Notes: a model not told the origin generated them from the sequence alone. Positions 11,061-23,163 are shown, counted from the first letter of the stretch. The stretch: DNA of 64,000 nucleotides from Armigeres subalbatus (GCF_024139115.2 NC_085140.1:425529781-425593780); one strand, 5' to 3'. Numbers and translations are program-made.

Positions 11061-11879
11061 TGCAAAACTGTATGCATCAGGAGAAACGTTTGGATGAATC
11101 ATAGTTCAGTCATAAGCCGTCCAAATCGACCTTATTTCGGTTCTATAGTCGCATTAAAAACCTACAGTGCTAGTAAGAGCCAAATTATATTTTAGTGCTG
11201 CCCGAAAGCCACTTTTGGCAAATAACTCGGCTGATGTAGTGCTACCTATTTTTCACGCCTTTGTCAAAATGGCAAAACTTTTAGACGAGTTGGAACGGAA
11301 CGAAAAAAAAATAATGGAAAATATTTGTGTTGAGAGGAGTTTTATAAGTTGTGTGAAACTGGCAACACTGATGATTTCAAATATGTGTATGCTTCCATAC
11401 CGAGGCAATGAGATTTAATTAGTGTGATTTAGAGTTGCGATGGAGCCTATAGCTAGTGAAATGGATTGAAACTAAATTGTAAATTTATTCATTTAATAGA
11501 TAATAAATTCCAGTTTTGAAGCTGTTTGTAATGGCAGACTGCTGTCAAAAACGGTTTCATTCTACCAAGGAAACTCCCATTGCAACATTTGTTTACATTT
11601 CAATGCGTTATTTCTCTTTTCTTCCCATTGGGGATTCAGAAACGGAAAACGGAACAGTTTCTCTACGTTATGGATCCTTCTTTAGCGGAACAGAACACTT
11701 TTTGAGTAAAGTCTAAAAGTAAACAACCGATAACAAAAGTGACCTAAATATTTTATTATGATTGAAATTGTGGAAAATGATACAAAATTAGTTCAGCATG
11801 CAATTCAATTTTGCATTGCTTACAGAATAAATAATTTAATGAATTCTGTAAGGAGTTTGTGAGAGATATTGTTGAAGTA

Positions 11880-14800
11880 ACTTCAATAGGAATTCATTGA
11901 CGAATAAGTGAAGGAATTCCAGGAAAAAGATGTGAATTCTTGCAGAAATTCCAAAAGTAGTTCCAGGAGGCCTTTCATAAGAAATTTCTTAAGGAACTTC
12001 AGTGGGGATATTTGGAGAAAGTACAAGAAAAAATCCTACAGGGGTTTCAGGAGGAACTCTCAGAGAAATTTGAAGGAGAACAGTTGGATAATTTCTAGGA
12101 AGTTCAGGGTGAATTTCAGGAGCAACTATCGGAGGAATTCCTAAAAAAAAAGGGAGGATCTCCACGTTCATCCTGAATTCCTCCAAAATATATTCCTGAA
12201 TTCCTCTAGGAATTCATTTTAAATTTCTCTAAGAATTCATTCTGAATTCCCCCAGGAGTTCATTCCGAATTCCCCCAGGAATTAATTCCGAATTCCCCCA
12301 AAAAATCATTTTCATTCATTCTCCCAGGATTTCATTCTGAATTTCCCCAGGAATTCATTCCGAATTTCCCCAGGAATTCATTCCGAATTCCTATAGAAAT
12401 TCATTCCGAATTCCTCCAGGAATTCATTCCTGGAGGGATTCCTACAGGATTTTTTTCTAAATTGCTTCAAGATTTTTTTTCGAATTCCCCAAGGAATTCA
12501 TTCTAAATTCCCCAGGCATTGATGAATAAGTTCCCCCATGAATTCATTCTGAATTCCTCCAGGAGTTCATTCTGAATTTCCCCAGGAATTCTATCTAAAT
12601 TCCTCCACGTAATCATTATGAATTCCAACAGGAATTCATTTTGAATTCCTCCGAGAAATCATTCTGTTCCCCCAGGAATTCATTCTCAATGCCCCTAGGA
12701 ATTCAATCTGAATCCCCAATTTCCTCAGGAATTCATTCTGAATTTCCCCAAGAACGCGTTCCGCATTCCACCAGGAATTCATTCTGAATTCCCCCGGAAA
12801 TCATTCTTTATTCTTCCATGAGTTTTGCCAGGAATCCCTCCTGGAGTTACTTCAGGAATTCCTTGTTGTAGTTCTTCCAGGATATCAGCCAGGAATTTCC
12901 CCAAAAAAATCTTCTCGAAGCTCCTCCAGAAATTCCTCTTGAAGTTCCTTCAGGATTTCCTTCAGGATTTCCTCCTGGAGATCGTTCAAGAATTTTCTAG
13001 GAATTCATTTTAAATTTATCCGAGAATTCATTCTGAATTCCCCCAGAAATTCATTTTCATTCATTCTCTCAGGATTTCATTCTGAATTTCTTCAGGAATT
13101 CATTCCGAATTTCCCCAGAAATTCATTCCGAATTCCTATAGAAATTCATTCCGAATTCCTATAGAAATTCATTCCGAATTCCTATAGAAATTTATTCCGA
13201 ATTACTGCAGGAATTTGTTCTAAATTGCTTCAAGAATTCTTTTCGAATTCCCCAAGGAATTCATTCTAAATTCTCCAGGCATTGATGAATAAGTTCCGCC
13301 AGGAATTCATTCTGAATTCTTCCAGGAGTTCATTCTGAATTTCCCCAGGAATTCAATCTAAATTCCTCCACGTAATCATTATGAATTCCAACAGGAATTC
13401 ATTTTGAATTCCTCCGAGAAATCATTCTGTTCCCCCAGGAATTCATTCTCAACGCCCCTAGGAATTCAATCTGAATCCCTAATTTCCTCAGGAATTCATT
13501 CTGAATTTCCCCTGGAATTCATTCTGAATTTCCCCTGGAATTCATTCTGAACTTCTCCTGGAATTCATTCTGAAGTTTCCCTGAAATTCATTCTGAAGTT
13601 TCCCTGGAATTCATTCTGAATTTTCCCTGGAATTCATTCTGAATTTTCCCTGGAATTAATTCTGAATTTCCCCTGTTTTTTTTTTTAATTTCCCCTGGAA
13701 TCCATTCTGAATTTCTTCTGGAATTGATTTTGAATTTCCCCTGGAATTCATTCTGAATTTTCCCTGGAATTCATTCTGAATTTCCTCTGGAATTCATTCT
13801 GAATTTCCCCTGGAATTCATTCTGAATTTCCCCTAGAATTTATTCTGAATTTCCCCTGGAATTCATTCTGAAGTTTCCCTGGAATTCATTCTGAATTTCC
13901 CCTGGAATTTATTTTGAATTTCCCCTGGAATTGATTCTGAATTTCCTCTGTAATTCATTTTGAATTTCCCCTGGAATTCATTCTGAATTTCCCCTGGAAT
14001 TCATACTGGATTTCTTTAGGAATTCATCCTGATTTTCTCCAGGAATTCATTCCGAATCCACCCTGGAATTAATTTAGAATTCCCCCAGGAATTCATTCCG
14101 AATTCCCCCAAGAATTCATTCCGAATTCCCCCAGGAATTCATTCCGAATTCCCCAGGAATTCATTGCGAATTCCCCCAAGAATTCATTCCGAACTCCTCC
14201 AGAAATTTATTCCGAATTCCCCCAGAAATTCATTCCGAATCTCCCCAGAAATTCATTCCGAACTCCCCCAGGAATCCATTGCGAATTCCCCCAGGAATTT
14301 ATTCCGAATCCCCCCAGGAATTCATTCCAAATTCCCCCAGAAGTTCATTCCGAATTCCCCCCGGCATTCATTCCGAATTCCCCCAAATATTCATTGCGAA
14401 TTTTCCCAGGAATTCCTTCCGAATTCCCCCAGAGAAAGAAATTCCGAGAGAAATTTCTGGACAAACATCAGGAGTACTTTCTGGAGGAGCTCCAAGAAGA
14501 TTTTTTGTAGAAACTTCAGGAAGGACTCCTGGGTGAACTCAAGAAAGAATTTCTTGAGCTACTTCAGAATCCCTGGACAAATTTCTGAAGAAACTCCTGG
14601 AGGAATTCCCGAGGAAACTCCAGGGAAGAATTGCTGGAGGAGTAATTTCTGGAAGAGCTTCAGGAGTAAATCCTGGGAAAGACCAGAAGTAATTTGTGGA
14701 GGAACTCCAAGAAGATTTTTTTGAGAAACTCCAGGAAGATAACCACAGGTGGATTTCCTGGAGGAAATCCATAAAGAATTCTTTGATGAACTCCAGGATT

Positions 14801-15400
14801 ATTTCCCGAAAGAACTCTAAGAAGAATTATCGAAGAGACACCATGAGGAATCTCTGGAGAAATTCTTAAAGGATTTCCAGGAGGAAATCCTGTAGGAACT
14901 TCAAGAGGAATTTCTGGTGGAGCTTCGAGAAGATTTTTTTGGGGAAATTCCTGGCTGATATCTTGGAAGAACTACACCAAGGAATTCCTGAAGTAACTCC
15001 AGGAGGGATTCCTGGCAAAATTCATGGAAGAATAAAGAATGATTTCCGGGGGAATTCGGCATAAATTCCTGGGGGAATGCGAAACGCGTTCCTGGGGAAA
15101 TTCAGAATGAATTCCTCGGGGAACTCATCTGATGTGATCATTGAATCTTTGTGATTCTTTCAGGAGTTCATCCAGGAGTTCTTCTTGTAGTTTCTACAAA
15201 CATTACTCCTGTAGATCCTCCTAAAGTTCTCCCAAAAACCCCTCCTTTGAATTTTCAGGAGTTCTCCCAGGAATTCATTCTGAAGTACTTCTAGGATTTT
15301 TGTGGAGATCCACCAGGAGTTTCTTCAAAACTTCATTTATTTATCATTAAATTCACCTGGGAGCTAATCCAGGACTTCTTTCAGGAATTCTTGGAATAAA
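11880..15400. repeat. GAATTC-rich minisatellite complex with orientation switches
   Basis: The block is built from words such as AGGAATTCATTCTGAATTCC. It runs in one orientation at 12,160-14,440 and in the opposite, A/G-rich orientation (GGAGGAACTCCAAGAAG type) at 11,880-12,150 and 14,440-15,100, then switches again near 15,130. Related, more diverged sequence recurs at 40,740-42,300 and 49,860-50,560. Long open frames here (for example 14,164-14,724) are repeat artefacts. Confidence 0.85.
12170..14440 (+). repeat. 23-bp tandem array
   Basis: The clearest stretch, 13,490-14,000, repeats AATTCATTCTGAATTTCCCC + TGG with an exact 23-bp step (13,501 to 13,524). Two long sub-blocks, about 12,205-12,760 and 12,997-13,520, are near-identical higher-order copies; both contain the rare word CCAGGCATTGATGAATAAG followed by ACGTAATCATTATGAATTCC. 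Confidence 0.85.
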
Positions 15401-15741
15401 TCACGCCACTGATCACATCGGTTAAAACTTTTAGGAGTGCCAAATGTGACAAAAATCGTTCAACAGCGATTTTTTATAACGTTATATATGGAATTTCTCG
15501 TGTAAATATGAAAAACTTTCAATGAAAATTACAAAGAATTTTCATTTAAAACCAAAAAATTCAATGGGAATTCCGAAAAAAAATTACAACAGATTTCACG
15601 ATCGTGATTATAATTGATTTGTTTATCGGCTATGACAGGCCTGTCTTGGCAAAGTAGTTTCCATACCACTAACCAAGATGCTCACAACCAGGCCGATAGG
15701 CAAGAAAATTCAGGCTTCGATTGTGTTCTATTCACTAGAAT

Positions 15742-16148
15742 GGGGAAGGGTCATTTGGTCGAAACCCATTCGGCCGAAAGCAATTTGACCGAACGCCTTT
15801 AGTCCGAAAGTTGTTTGGCCGGAAGGGTCGTTTGGCCGAAAGGGTCATTAGGCCGAAAGAGTCATTAGACCGAATGGGTCATTTGGCCGAATGGGTCGTT
15901 TGGCCGAAAGGGTCCTTTGGCCTAAAGGGTCATTTGGCTGAAAGGGTCTTAGGCCGGAAAAGTCATTTGGTCGAAAGGGTCATTAGGCCGAAAGGGTTAT
16001 TTGGCCGAAAGATTCATTTAGCTGAAAAGGTCATTAGGTCGAAAGGGTCATTAGGCCGAAAGCGTCGTTTGGCTGAAAGGGTCATTTGGCCGAAAGGGTC
16101 GTTTGACCGAAATGGTCAAAAGGGTCATTTGGCCGAATAGGTCATTTG
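15742..16148 (+). repeat. 17-bp GGCCGAAA minisatellite, locus 2
   Basis: About 24 units of the form GGGTCATTTGGCCGAAA. Because three units make 51 bp, a frame of 109 codons (15,811-16,140) stays open and reads as a 17-residue repeat (LAERVIRPKGSFGRKGH type). I treat that frame as a by-product of the repeat. The interval 15,410-15,740 before it holds nothing recognisable. Confidence 0.8.
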
Positions 16149-16350
16149 AAAAGTGAGAAATTAGGAGTAAGAAGAGAGACGTCTCAATTCTCATTCCTCA
16201 CTTCTCACTGTAAAAAAAGAGGAGCGCAAAGTGAGTAGTGAGACGTCTCTCTTCTTACTCCTAATTTCTCACTTTTCAAATGACTCACTTTGCGCTTCTC
16301 ATTTTTTACAGCGTTAAGTGATAAATGAGGAATGAGAAGTGAGACGTCTC
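16142..16350. repeat. foldback with perfect 45-bp arms
   Basis: Bases 16,142-16,186 and 16,239-16,283 are exact reverse complements (both contain GAGACGTCTC). A second, looser inversion overlaps it: CTCATTCCTCACTTCTCAC ... GCGCAAAGTGAGT (16,190-16,236) pairs with sequence at 16,283-16,350. The GTGAGAAGTGAGA words resemble the purine tract near 32.2 kb. Confidence 0.8.
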
Positions 16351-16351
16351 A

Positions 16352-17924
16352 CTTTGAATAAATGTATGAATGATTTCTTTTGAATGTCCATGGGGAATGC
16401 TTCTTAATTTAGAAGGTATTTTTTCTTAAAGTTTTCTTCTAAACTTTCACGAGATAATCATCCACATAAAATAATTCTGAATTCCCACAAGAAACTTTTT
16501 TTTTGAATTTGTACTCTACTAGAATACGTTTTTCTGAACGTTTATATGATATTTTTTCCGAACTTAAATGAAAAATTGTTTTGTTGTATTGTAATTCCCT
16601 GAGAAATGCTTTTAATTTCCGCGGAAACTGAAGTTTCAGAAATATAAATCTGGAGCGTTCATTCTCTTTAAAATAACGTCTCTAATGCGTCTTCTTCTTC
16701 TACACGAGAAAGGGATCACCACAACTAATCGAATAATCTGAGTTTTTCCATAGCATAATGTTATTAGCACATAGTTTTAACGATAGTTGATCGAATTTAA
16801 TAAAAACGATGTGACGAAATCTTTATATCGGCATTTGAAAATTAAAGGTGACAATCAGTACATATTGTTTCTTTGAAAAAAAAAGAAGTTGCTAGTCACG
16901 ATTGCTTTCACTTTGACAAGCACTCCATCGAAACCAAATTCGAATATATCGTTACCTGGTGACAATGCCTTTTCTATTTCAATGTTCTTCTTTCACGCAC
17001 TAAACAAAAAACCAATTAAGATAAACAAAGTTCTCAAGAGAAAAGTGAAGTCTGATAAGTAAATTGCTTCTAAGCTGTAATGAGCTTCACCAATTTCGGT
17101 ACATCTAAATTGACTCACCGGTAAGAACAGACAGTCCACTTAATGGAGCGGCTAGTCATAAATGCAACAATGTTTTTATCGATAAGCCGTATAGCAACGC
17201 TGAAATGGTTTCGTCGTTGATGCCACCCGGCGTGGTTCCATAAACTAAATAATTGTTGATAATCCATCGGTCTTTGTTGTAGTCGTTGATTGGTCATGCT
17301 AACAATGGATGATAATAATAATAATAATTAGTAGAACTTTTTTCGATCCACTTAGGCAGGTTCACCTTTTTCAAAATGATAGTTGATGATTTCATGGTGG
17401 ACAATAATGTTCCTGTTCGATCTGATTTTCATGCAACAATAAATCCCGCCCGACGGTTAGTCGACGAAGTGGGGGTAGCTAAAAAGTTAATCTGCAAGTA
17501 ATCGTACAAACGATGCTCAAAATGCACATTCTGATCTGATTTGATATTACCGAGATGTAGGACTGTAATAACTTCGAATACTTTTTCCGCTTTTAGCATA
17601 CGAATAGGTATTAAATGTTGTTAGTTGCTCAATAGTTCTCAATTGCAAATAATGCCATCAAAATACTGAACATCGATGTTTCTTTGTACTTTTTCCCATA
17701 CTAAATTCCTTTGAGCTCAGCACCTCAGAAACGTAGGAGTTGAATTAAATTTTGTCCAGAGCATGCTAATACAATTTAGTAACACGGTCGAGGTCATTTC
17801 CACCATTTTTTTTTATGAAATCCAGATACCGAAGGAATATAAACTGCATATCCGGCGTTCCTTTCATGTAAGCATCCATGCCTGCCTGCACCTGCATGTG
17901 TAAACATCTGAAATCACCATAATA
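16352..17924. other. no gene recognised
   Basis: Ordinary AT-rich sequence. An (ATA)n microsatellite lies at 17,311-17,330. A 60-codon minus frame at 17,115-17,297 has no domain. Confidence 0.4.
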
Positions 17925-18492
17925 AGGCTTGTACGCGACAAAATCTGGACACCTTTAAACACGTATAACTTTTGAAATAGCTCATCAACAAGTGAATTAT
18001 TTCGTAGATTGGTGAATGTATGTCTGTACTTTCTGAAAATATATTTCTCATAAGTGTTACAAGTACGTAGTGAAAGATGGCGTCGGAGGAATTGCAGGTT
18101 CGGAAAGAATTGTGTGCAGTCGCAATTGAAATTCGGGTCTCTCGATCCAGAAACTGACTAAAAACATTTTATTTTCATGTGAACACTGTTCAAAGCGTTT
18201 TAAAATTTGTCGATGCTTGTTTGACAACATCTAAAACGTTAGAGAGTAGAACAAAAACGGATTTTATGAGCCACCAGAAGGATACGAGCTCGAAACAAAT
18301 TCTACTGAGGATGCCAGATCTTTCGGCACGTATAATTTCTTTGAAAATTCAAATGTCACCTAGTTTCGTGCATACATCGAAGCATCGATAAGGAATGAAG
18401 CCATTTGAAGTAAAAAACGTACCGAAATAAACCAACAGCAGTTTATTTTTATTCTTAAAGTTTTGTGTCCAGATTTTGTCGCGAACAAGCCT
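17925..18492 (+). mobile_element. Tc1/mariner-type transposon, deleted
   Basis: Near-perfect inverted ends of about 28 bp: AGGCTTGTACGCGACAAAAT and, inverted, AGGCTTGTTCGCGACAAAAT, both continuing CTGGACAC. Each is flanked by TA (17,923-17,924 and 18,493-18,494). Only 568 bp remain, so most of the transposase is lost. Confidence 0.85.
18077..18391 (+). pseudogene. N-terminal transposase remnant in the Tc1/mariner element
   Basis: ATG 18,077 opens MASEELQVRKELCAVAI and soon breaks. A second frame from 18,179 reads QSVLKFVDACLTTSKT ... LLRMPDLSARIISLKIQ ... SPSFVHTSKHR. The PDLS-RxL-xxx-SPSFVH pattern is the helix-turn-helix DNA-binding region of mariner/Tc1 transposases. No DDD/DDE catalytic region remains. 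Confidence 0.65.
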
Positions 18493-18895
18493 TAGTAACT
18501 AACTCAGCGGTGCAAGCGAATGGTTGAATGACTGCAGACTGTTGCAGTGCATACTTCCTAGTCGGTTTTGACATTTTGTTTCCACCCTGATAGAACGACG
18601 TCAACGAGAAAGCCAACGCCATCCCCATTGCAGAGAATTTTTTACCAATGAACTTTGCAATACACCTTCCTATGCGCTTCAACCTAGGTCAGTTGTTGCT
18701 CTGTTGCAGTGATGTTTGCTAGCGTGACAAACTAGACTGAGTTTAGTGGAAGTGACCTTGTCCTGTTTATGTCAGTTTAGAGCGAAGTGATGAAATGTAA
18801 ATTGAGGAAAAATCTTAATCAACTTTCCAAGGAATTAGAGGTTCTAAAATAAAATTTCAAAAATTATTTTATATTAATGTTAGATAATCATCATC

Positions 18896-19329
18896 AGGGT
18901 AACCGTACCCTTAGTGGAGATAGCACCAATAGTGGAGGTAGTGGGGTTTCAATGAGATTCATCATATTTATACACTTTACGATGGTTTCAGTTGATGCGT
19001 CGTGATTTTTCTTAACAAAATTTGCTCCCTTGCACCTATAGTGGTGCAACTGTACCAATAGTGGCGAGTCTCATAAGAAACCAATGGATAGCACCACTAT
19101 GGGAACCAAAATTAATTTTTACCGCCAGTAAAGGAACAGTGTACACATAGTGGTGCAAACAATATTTGGTAATTGTTGATGTTAAATGACATCTATCTCA
19201 TTTTTAATAGCTGATTTATTAGTTTATCTATTGACTAAGAAATTAAAGCTGTAAATTTCCCATAATTATCAATTTTTTAAAAATATTTTCTTTTTCTACT
19301 AATACCTCCACTGTTGGTACTGTTACCCT
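18896..19329. mobile_element. MITE of the GGTAAC/AGTGGAG family, full length
   Basis: Inverted ends AGGGTAACCGTACC and, complemented, AGGGTAACAGTACC, continuing into AGTGGAG-like words. About 434 bp, no coding capacity. ACCAATAGTGG-type motifs recur at least five times inside. Partial copies: 2,095-2,600 and 20,627-20,838. No TSD is obvious. Confidence 0.75.
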
Positions 19330-20626
19330 AGATGGTTAACGATTATCTTTTTGTTAAAACGAAACGTTTTAGCGCGGTTTGTATCATTTAACATTTTTCT
19401 CGAATTTGTCGGCATAGGAATCTCTTCAATCTCTATAAAATCTACATCTATAAATTCTATAATATTTACGCCTGATCTTTTTTTAAACGAGTATTTTTCT
19501 GATCTCAAATATTTAACACAACGTCCTTAAAATGGGTGAATACCATTCAAAGAACACATAACCAAAATCTCGCTATTTGGGTGCACATCACTGCAATCGA
19601 GAGCCAGTGGCCCCCAGATACAATGGTCCACATACAACCTCCATCTTCTTTGCTTCCTACTGCATTAGAACTTTCGATAAATCGTGCTGTGCAACTTTTT
19701 TAATCATGCTCCGTAGGAAATCTAAATTCATTACCTCACCACTATAAATTGGTTATGTGGTGCGTTCAATGTCGCTCGGACCAACCGTGAACCACACTCT
19801 CTGTGTAATGGATGCTGACATCGCGGCTCCACAAACCGCTACAGTCCACCAGCAGACAGTGGTGATTGACGGTGAGAATGCATTTTTCGAGTTTAAGCGA
19901 TTGCCGCTCGTACCCGTGCACGTGGTTGCATAAATGGGCAAATAGTTGTAATTGTACGGGCAATAAATTTCTGGTATTCAATCAGATAATTGGGCGAGAT
20001 TTTTTCCTCTGCGTAGATTTTTGCCATTCCAAAAAGGTGCCTTGCGTACAACGCGCGTTGTCGCGTCGGCAAGTGTCCAATTAGTCCAAATGTGGATGAA
20101 CGTCATTTTGGACGGAGCGGACCAGAAAAGTCGTCACATGAGTTTTCCCACGCAGCTAAAAAGCATCCAGTTACGGTTTTGTTTCACACACGCACGTTTC
20201 TCGTGAATGTAAAGTTGTTACGCACCATTAATGTTATGGTAACGGCATCAGGTTGTGAATGAGCAGAAGCAGTGATTGTCACGATATTCACTATTTGTTA
20301 TCCAATTACTGCACCCAGTTGAAGGGATCATCATTAAATCCATCGTCATAGTCTCTATGTTGGCAGTTGTCTGATAATCATGCCAGTTTTTCCATAGCAT
20401 AAGGAATGCCAGTTGAATGTGAATTATGGTTAGTTTACTCAAGCGTGATGATGTCGTGCGACTGCACTAGGTCAAGTGGCATTGAGATAGTTATGGGATT
20501 TGATCAATTCTTTTCCAAGCTACAATATCAATGCAGTTTTGGTATAATCAACAAAATCATACTCGAATCGCAATCATAAAGACCTCATGCACGGCCTAAC
20601 TCACTTTTACAAAAGCGAACTAACAT
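19330..20626. other. no gene recognised
   Basis: A moderately GC-rich patch at 19,750-20,200 contains overlapping 60-70-codon frames on both strands; none has a recognised domain. It may be unique host DNA. Confidence 0.35.
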
Positions 20627-20838
20627 AGGGTAACGCTACCAATAGTGGAGGTACAAAGGAAAGTATTTTTTAAAAATTGACAATTGTGAGAAACTTACAG
20701 TTTTAATATGTTAGTCAATAGAGAAACTAACGAATTTGCTAACAAAAATTAGATTGATGTTATTAACATCAACAACTATCAAATATTGCTTGCACCACTA
20801 ATGGGTACACTGTTCCTTTAGTGGCGGTAAAAACTATT
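20627..20838. mobile_element. MITE of the GGTAAC/AGTGGAG family, truncated
   Basis: Starts AGGGTAACGCTACCAATAGT, then follows the copy at 2,095 through GCACCACTAATGGGTACACT and stops after GTGGCGGTAAAAACTA. The far end is missing. The following 300 bp show nothing recognisable. Confidence 0.7.
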
Positions 20839-21138
20839 TTAATACATTAAATTTGAGTTTTGTTTTTTTCTTGTAAAAAATCAGAAGGGTTTTATACAAG
20901 ATACGACCGTCCGACGTAAACTACGTAAAACAGATCATTAGATAATTATTTTGGTTGGAGCCTAGAGTAATTGAAATTTTGACTTTTGCGCTCCCTTTGT
21001 TGTTTTGGTGAACCTCCTATATTTTCAACTGAAATAGTTGTAATATAACTGAGTACGAACAGTTTGAAGTTTGTATGGAAATGACTATAGAAATCGATCC
21101 GTATGTGAGAGATCGTTTCGTGAGGCGCATCATTAACT

Positions 21139-22113
21139 ATTTAGGGGGAGATCTCCCAGCGCCGGACACCTCTCAATACCGGACACTTCTTAAAACGACA
21201 CTACTTGTAGAGGTCCCTCCTTCATCTTATCAAGTACAAAAGTAAGCTATTGAAAAGGCTTCTAACGGCAAGGAATATCAGATCTTCATGTGATAAACTT
21301 GGTACAAAATTTGAAGTTGAATAAAAATTCTTCACACCTGTTTTGTTACACTTACTTCAATTCAATTGTTTCTTCTTGCTGAGAAAGCCACAAAAATTAG
21401 CAGAAACAAAAATTGAAGAGGACATTGAAAAAGGTGGGAATGTGGATTAGGATGTAAAAAATTTAGCTGAAAAGTCAAATAAGCTCCACTAACAATTTTT
21501 AATTTGTACGACTTAAAGCACGTGAATAATATTACTATTCTGAATGATGTCTGTACTCATGCAACAGGAACTTAGTCACATTTATTATGATGCAATAGTG
21601 TCCGGTACTAAGAGACATTTTTCTGAATCGTAAATTTTTCTTAAATCGTTGAAAAACGTGTCCAAATGATCAAATATAGTTTGTATGAATCATCAATGGT
21701 CGATAGTCATATTTTGTGTTTCTTTCTTCTATCTATTCTTCCTTTGAGGCAATATAACTCACGAAGAGGATGACCAGTTTGCGAGATTTCCTCACTAATC
21801 GATTAGTATTGGGATCAGCTGTGTTTCTATATGCAAAAAGTTAGTAATTTTTAGGAAAGGTGGGAAAATTGTCAAAATACAATATTAGGGCGAGTTTGGA
21901 GAAAACCTAATGCGATCGCTTGAAAAATGATCTAGATTGCGGCGCCGCTTGCCATCAACGCAGAAAATGACATTTCAAACGTTAAACGTAAAAACCTGAG
22001 CAACGCAGGGTACGTTTTGCTAGTATGGTATAAAAGGAAACATAATCCGGATAGTTAAAGTTATTTTTGTTAAATGGCTTATGTGTCCGGCACTGGAGGA
22101 TCTCCCCCTAAAT
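21139..22113. mobile_element. MITE-like element with TTTAGGGGGAGATC ends
   Basis: The left end ATTTAGGGGGAGATC (then GCGCCGGACAC) is the inverse of the right end (GTGTCCGGCACT ... GATCTCCCCCTAAAT). CCGGACAC/GTGTCCGG words recur inside. A truncated second copy lies at 31,811-32,113. It encodes nothing recognisable. Confidence 0.75.
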
Positions 22114-22797
22114 ATAATCAACCCGTAGACTTCGTAGAATATTTCTAAATCTGTAAGACGATTGTTGTTGCGAACCGATCGGATTTTCGTAAGCAAAGTT
22201 ATAAAGAAAATAAAAATGCTCATTATTGATATTCGCTCAATTGAATTTCCCACGATTTAGTATTCCTTTTTTTTTTTTTGCAAGCAGCGAATATATACGC
22301 AATAAATACGATTTATTCACTTGATAAGTTTCCGTTGTTGCCAACGTACTCATATATTTTTAGATATTAATAATCAACGTTGCAAAACGGTTTTCCGAAA
22401 ATTTTACTGTTTTCATTAGTAATTCTCATACAAACCGCGCGTGCGTGCTAGTCAAATTACAACCATTAGATTGTTGGATATGTGGAGTCGGGAGGTAGCG
22501 GGAGGTTTGTTTTGGTAAACGTTTTGCCGCGTGTAATGTGTAGTTTTTCCGCAAATCATGTTCGATCGGACACCAATCCATTTATGTTTCGAACAAAATT
22601 GGCGTAACTCATTATATATGAAAATGGTTGGATATGACAATTTAAAATTTATTATTCCGCAGTGGTGATGATGCCATTCTCCGATTGTTATTCGACTTGC
22701 ATTTGTGATTAATGCATTTCATAGTTAATTGCCTATTAAATGGCGATTAAATGCTTTTGAAGTGTTATTTTAAAGGGATGCTGCCTAAATAGTAGGA
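22114..22797. other. no feature recognised
   Basis: AT-rich, with a T-run at 22,266-22,280. No repeats shared elsewhere in the window were seen. Confidence 0.4.
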
Positions 22798-22902
22798 TAC
22801 ACGCTAACTTTCACCTTCTCAGTGACTGAGTAAAATTGCATTGCTCTCTCTTTCTATCCCACAGAAATTTTACTCAATTTCCGTCAAAAAAGTTAGAGTG
22901 TA
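22798..22902. mobile_element. ~105-bp MITE
   Basis: TACACGCTAACTTT and its inverted partner AAAGTTAGAGTGTA bound the unit; GAGTAAAAT and ATTTTACTC form a second inner pair. A small non-autonomous element. Confidence 0.65.
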
Positions 22903-23018
22903 ACCTTGTTTAAAGTTGATAATCAATTTTAATATTCACCTCTTGCTTACATGAACATGTCCAGCATCTGTAGCACTTTTTTTATAAACACTACTTTTTT
23001 TATAAGAAAATTATTTTG

Positions 23019-23163
23019 AGCTTTTTAGTGGAATGTCTTCACTTGTCATAAGACGAGTTAATACAATCCCATTGAATTCCACCACTTAATTGTATCTTGA
23101 CAGATACGTATTTCGACCTCAACAGTAAGGCCGTCTTCAGTGTCTTGTACTTGACTCGACTTA
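23019..23163 (-). mobile_element. Penelope-like element 3' tail, most complete solo copy
   Basis: On the minus strand this runs from GTCGAGTCAAGTAC through the hammerhead-like core, then GTGGTGGAATTCAATGGGAT, to CTCGTCTTATGACAAGTG and a terminal CCACTAAAAAGCT. It matches 49,490-49,608 closely and extends past it, so it defines the true tail end better than the coding copy. Confidence 0.8.
23099..23144 (-). ncRNA. hammerhead-ribozyme-like motif in a Penelope tail (copy 2)
   Basis: On the minus strand: GACA, CTGAAGA, one C, hairpin GGCCTT/GAGGTC with loop ACTGTT, GAAA, palindromic ATAC/GTAT (sharing the last A), C, then TGTC, which pairs perfectly with the opening GACA as stem I. This copy has the best stem I of the three. 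The extra C after CTGAAGA departs from the textbook core. Confidence 0.6.

Noticed and set aside
12170..14440. CRISPR-like regular repeats
   Set aside because: Continuous 23-bp tandem repetition without unique spacers; eukaryotic minisatellite.
14164..14724. 186-codon frame, plus strand
   Set aside because: Encodes only the GAATTC minisatellite (repeated FRIPPGIHSEFPQ-like words); frame length follows from the repeat.
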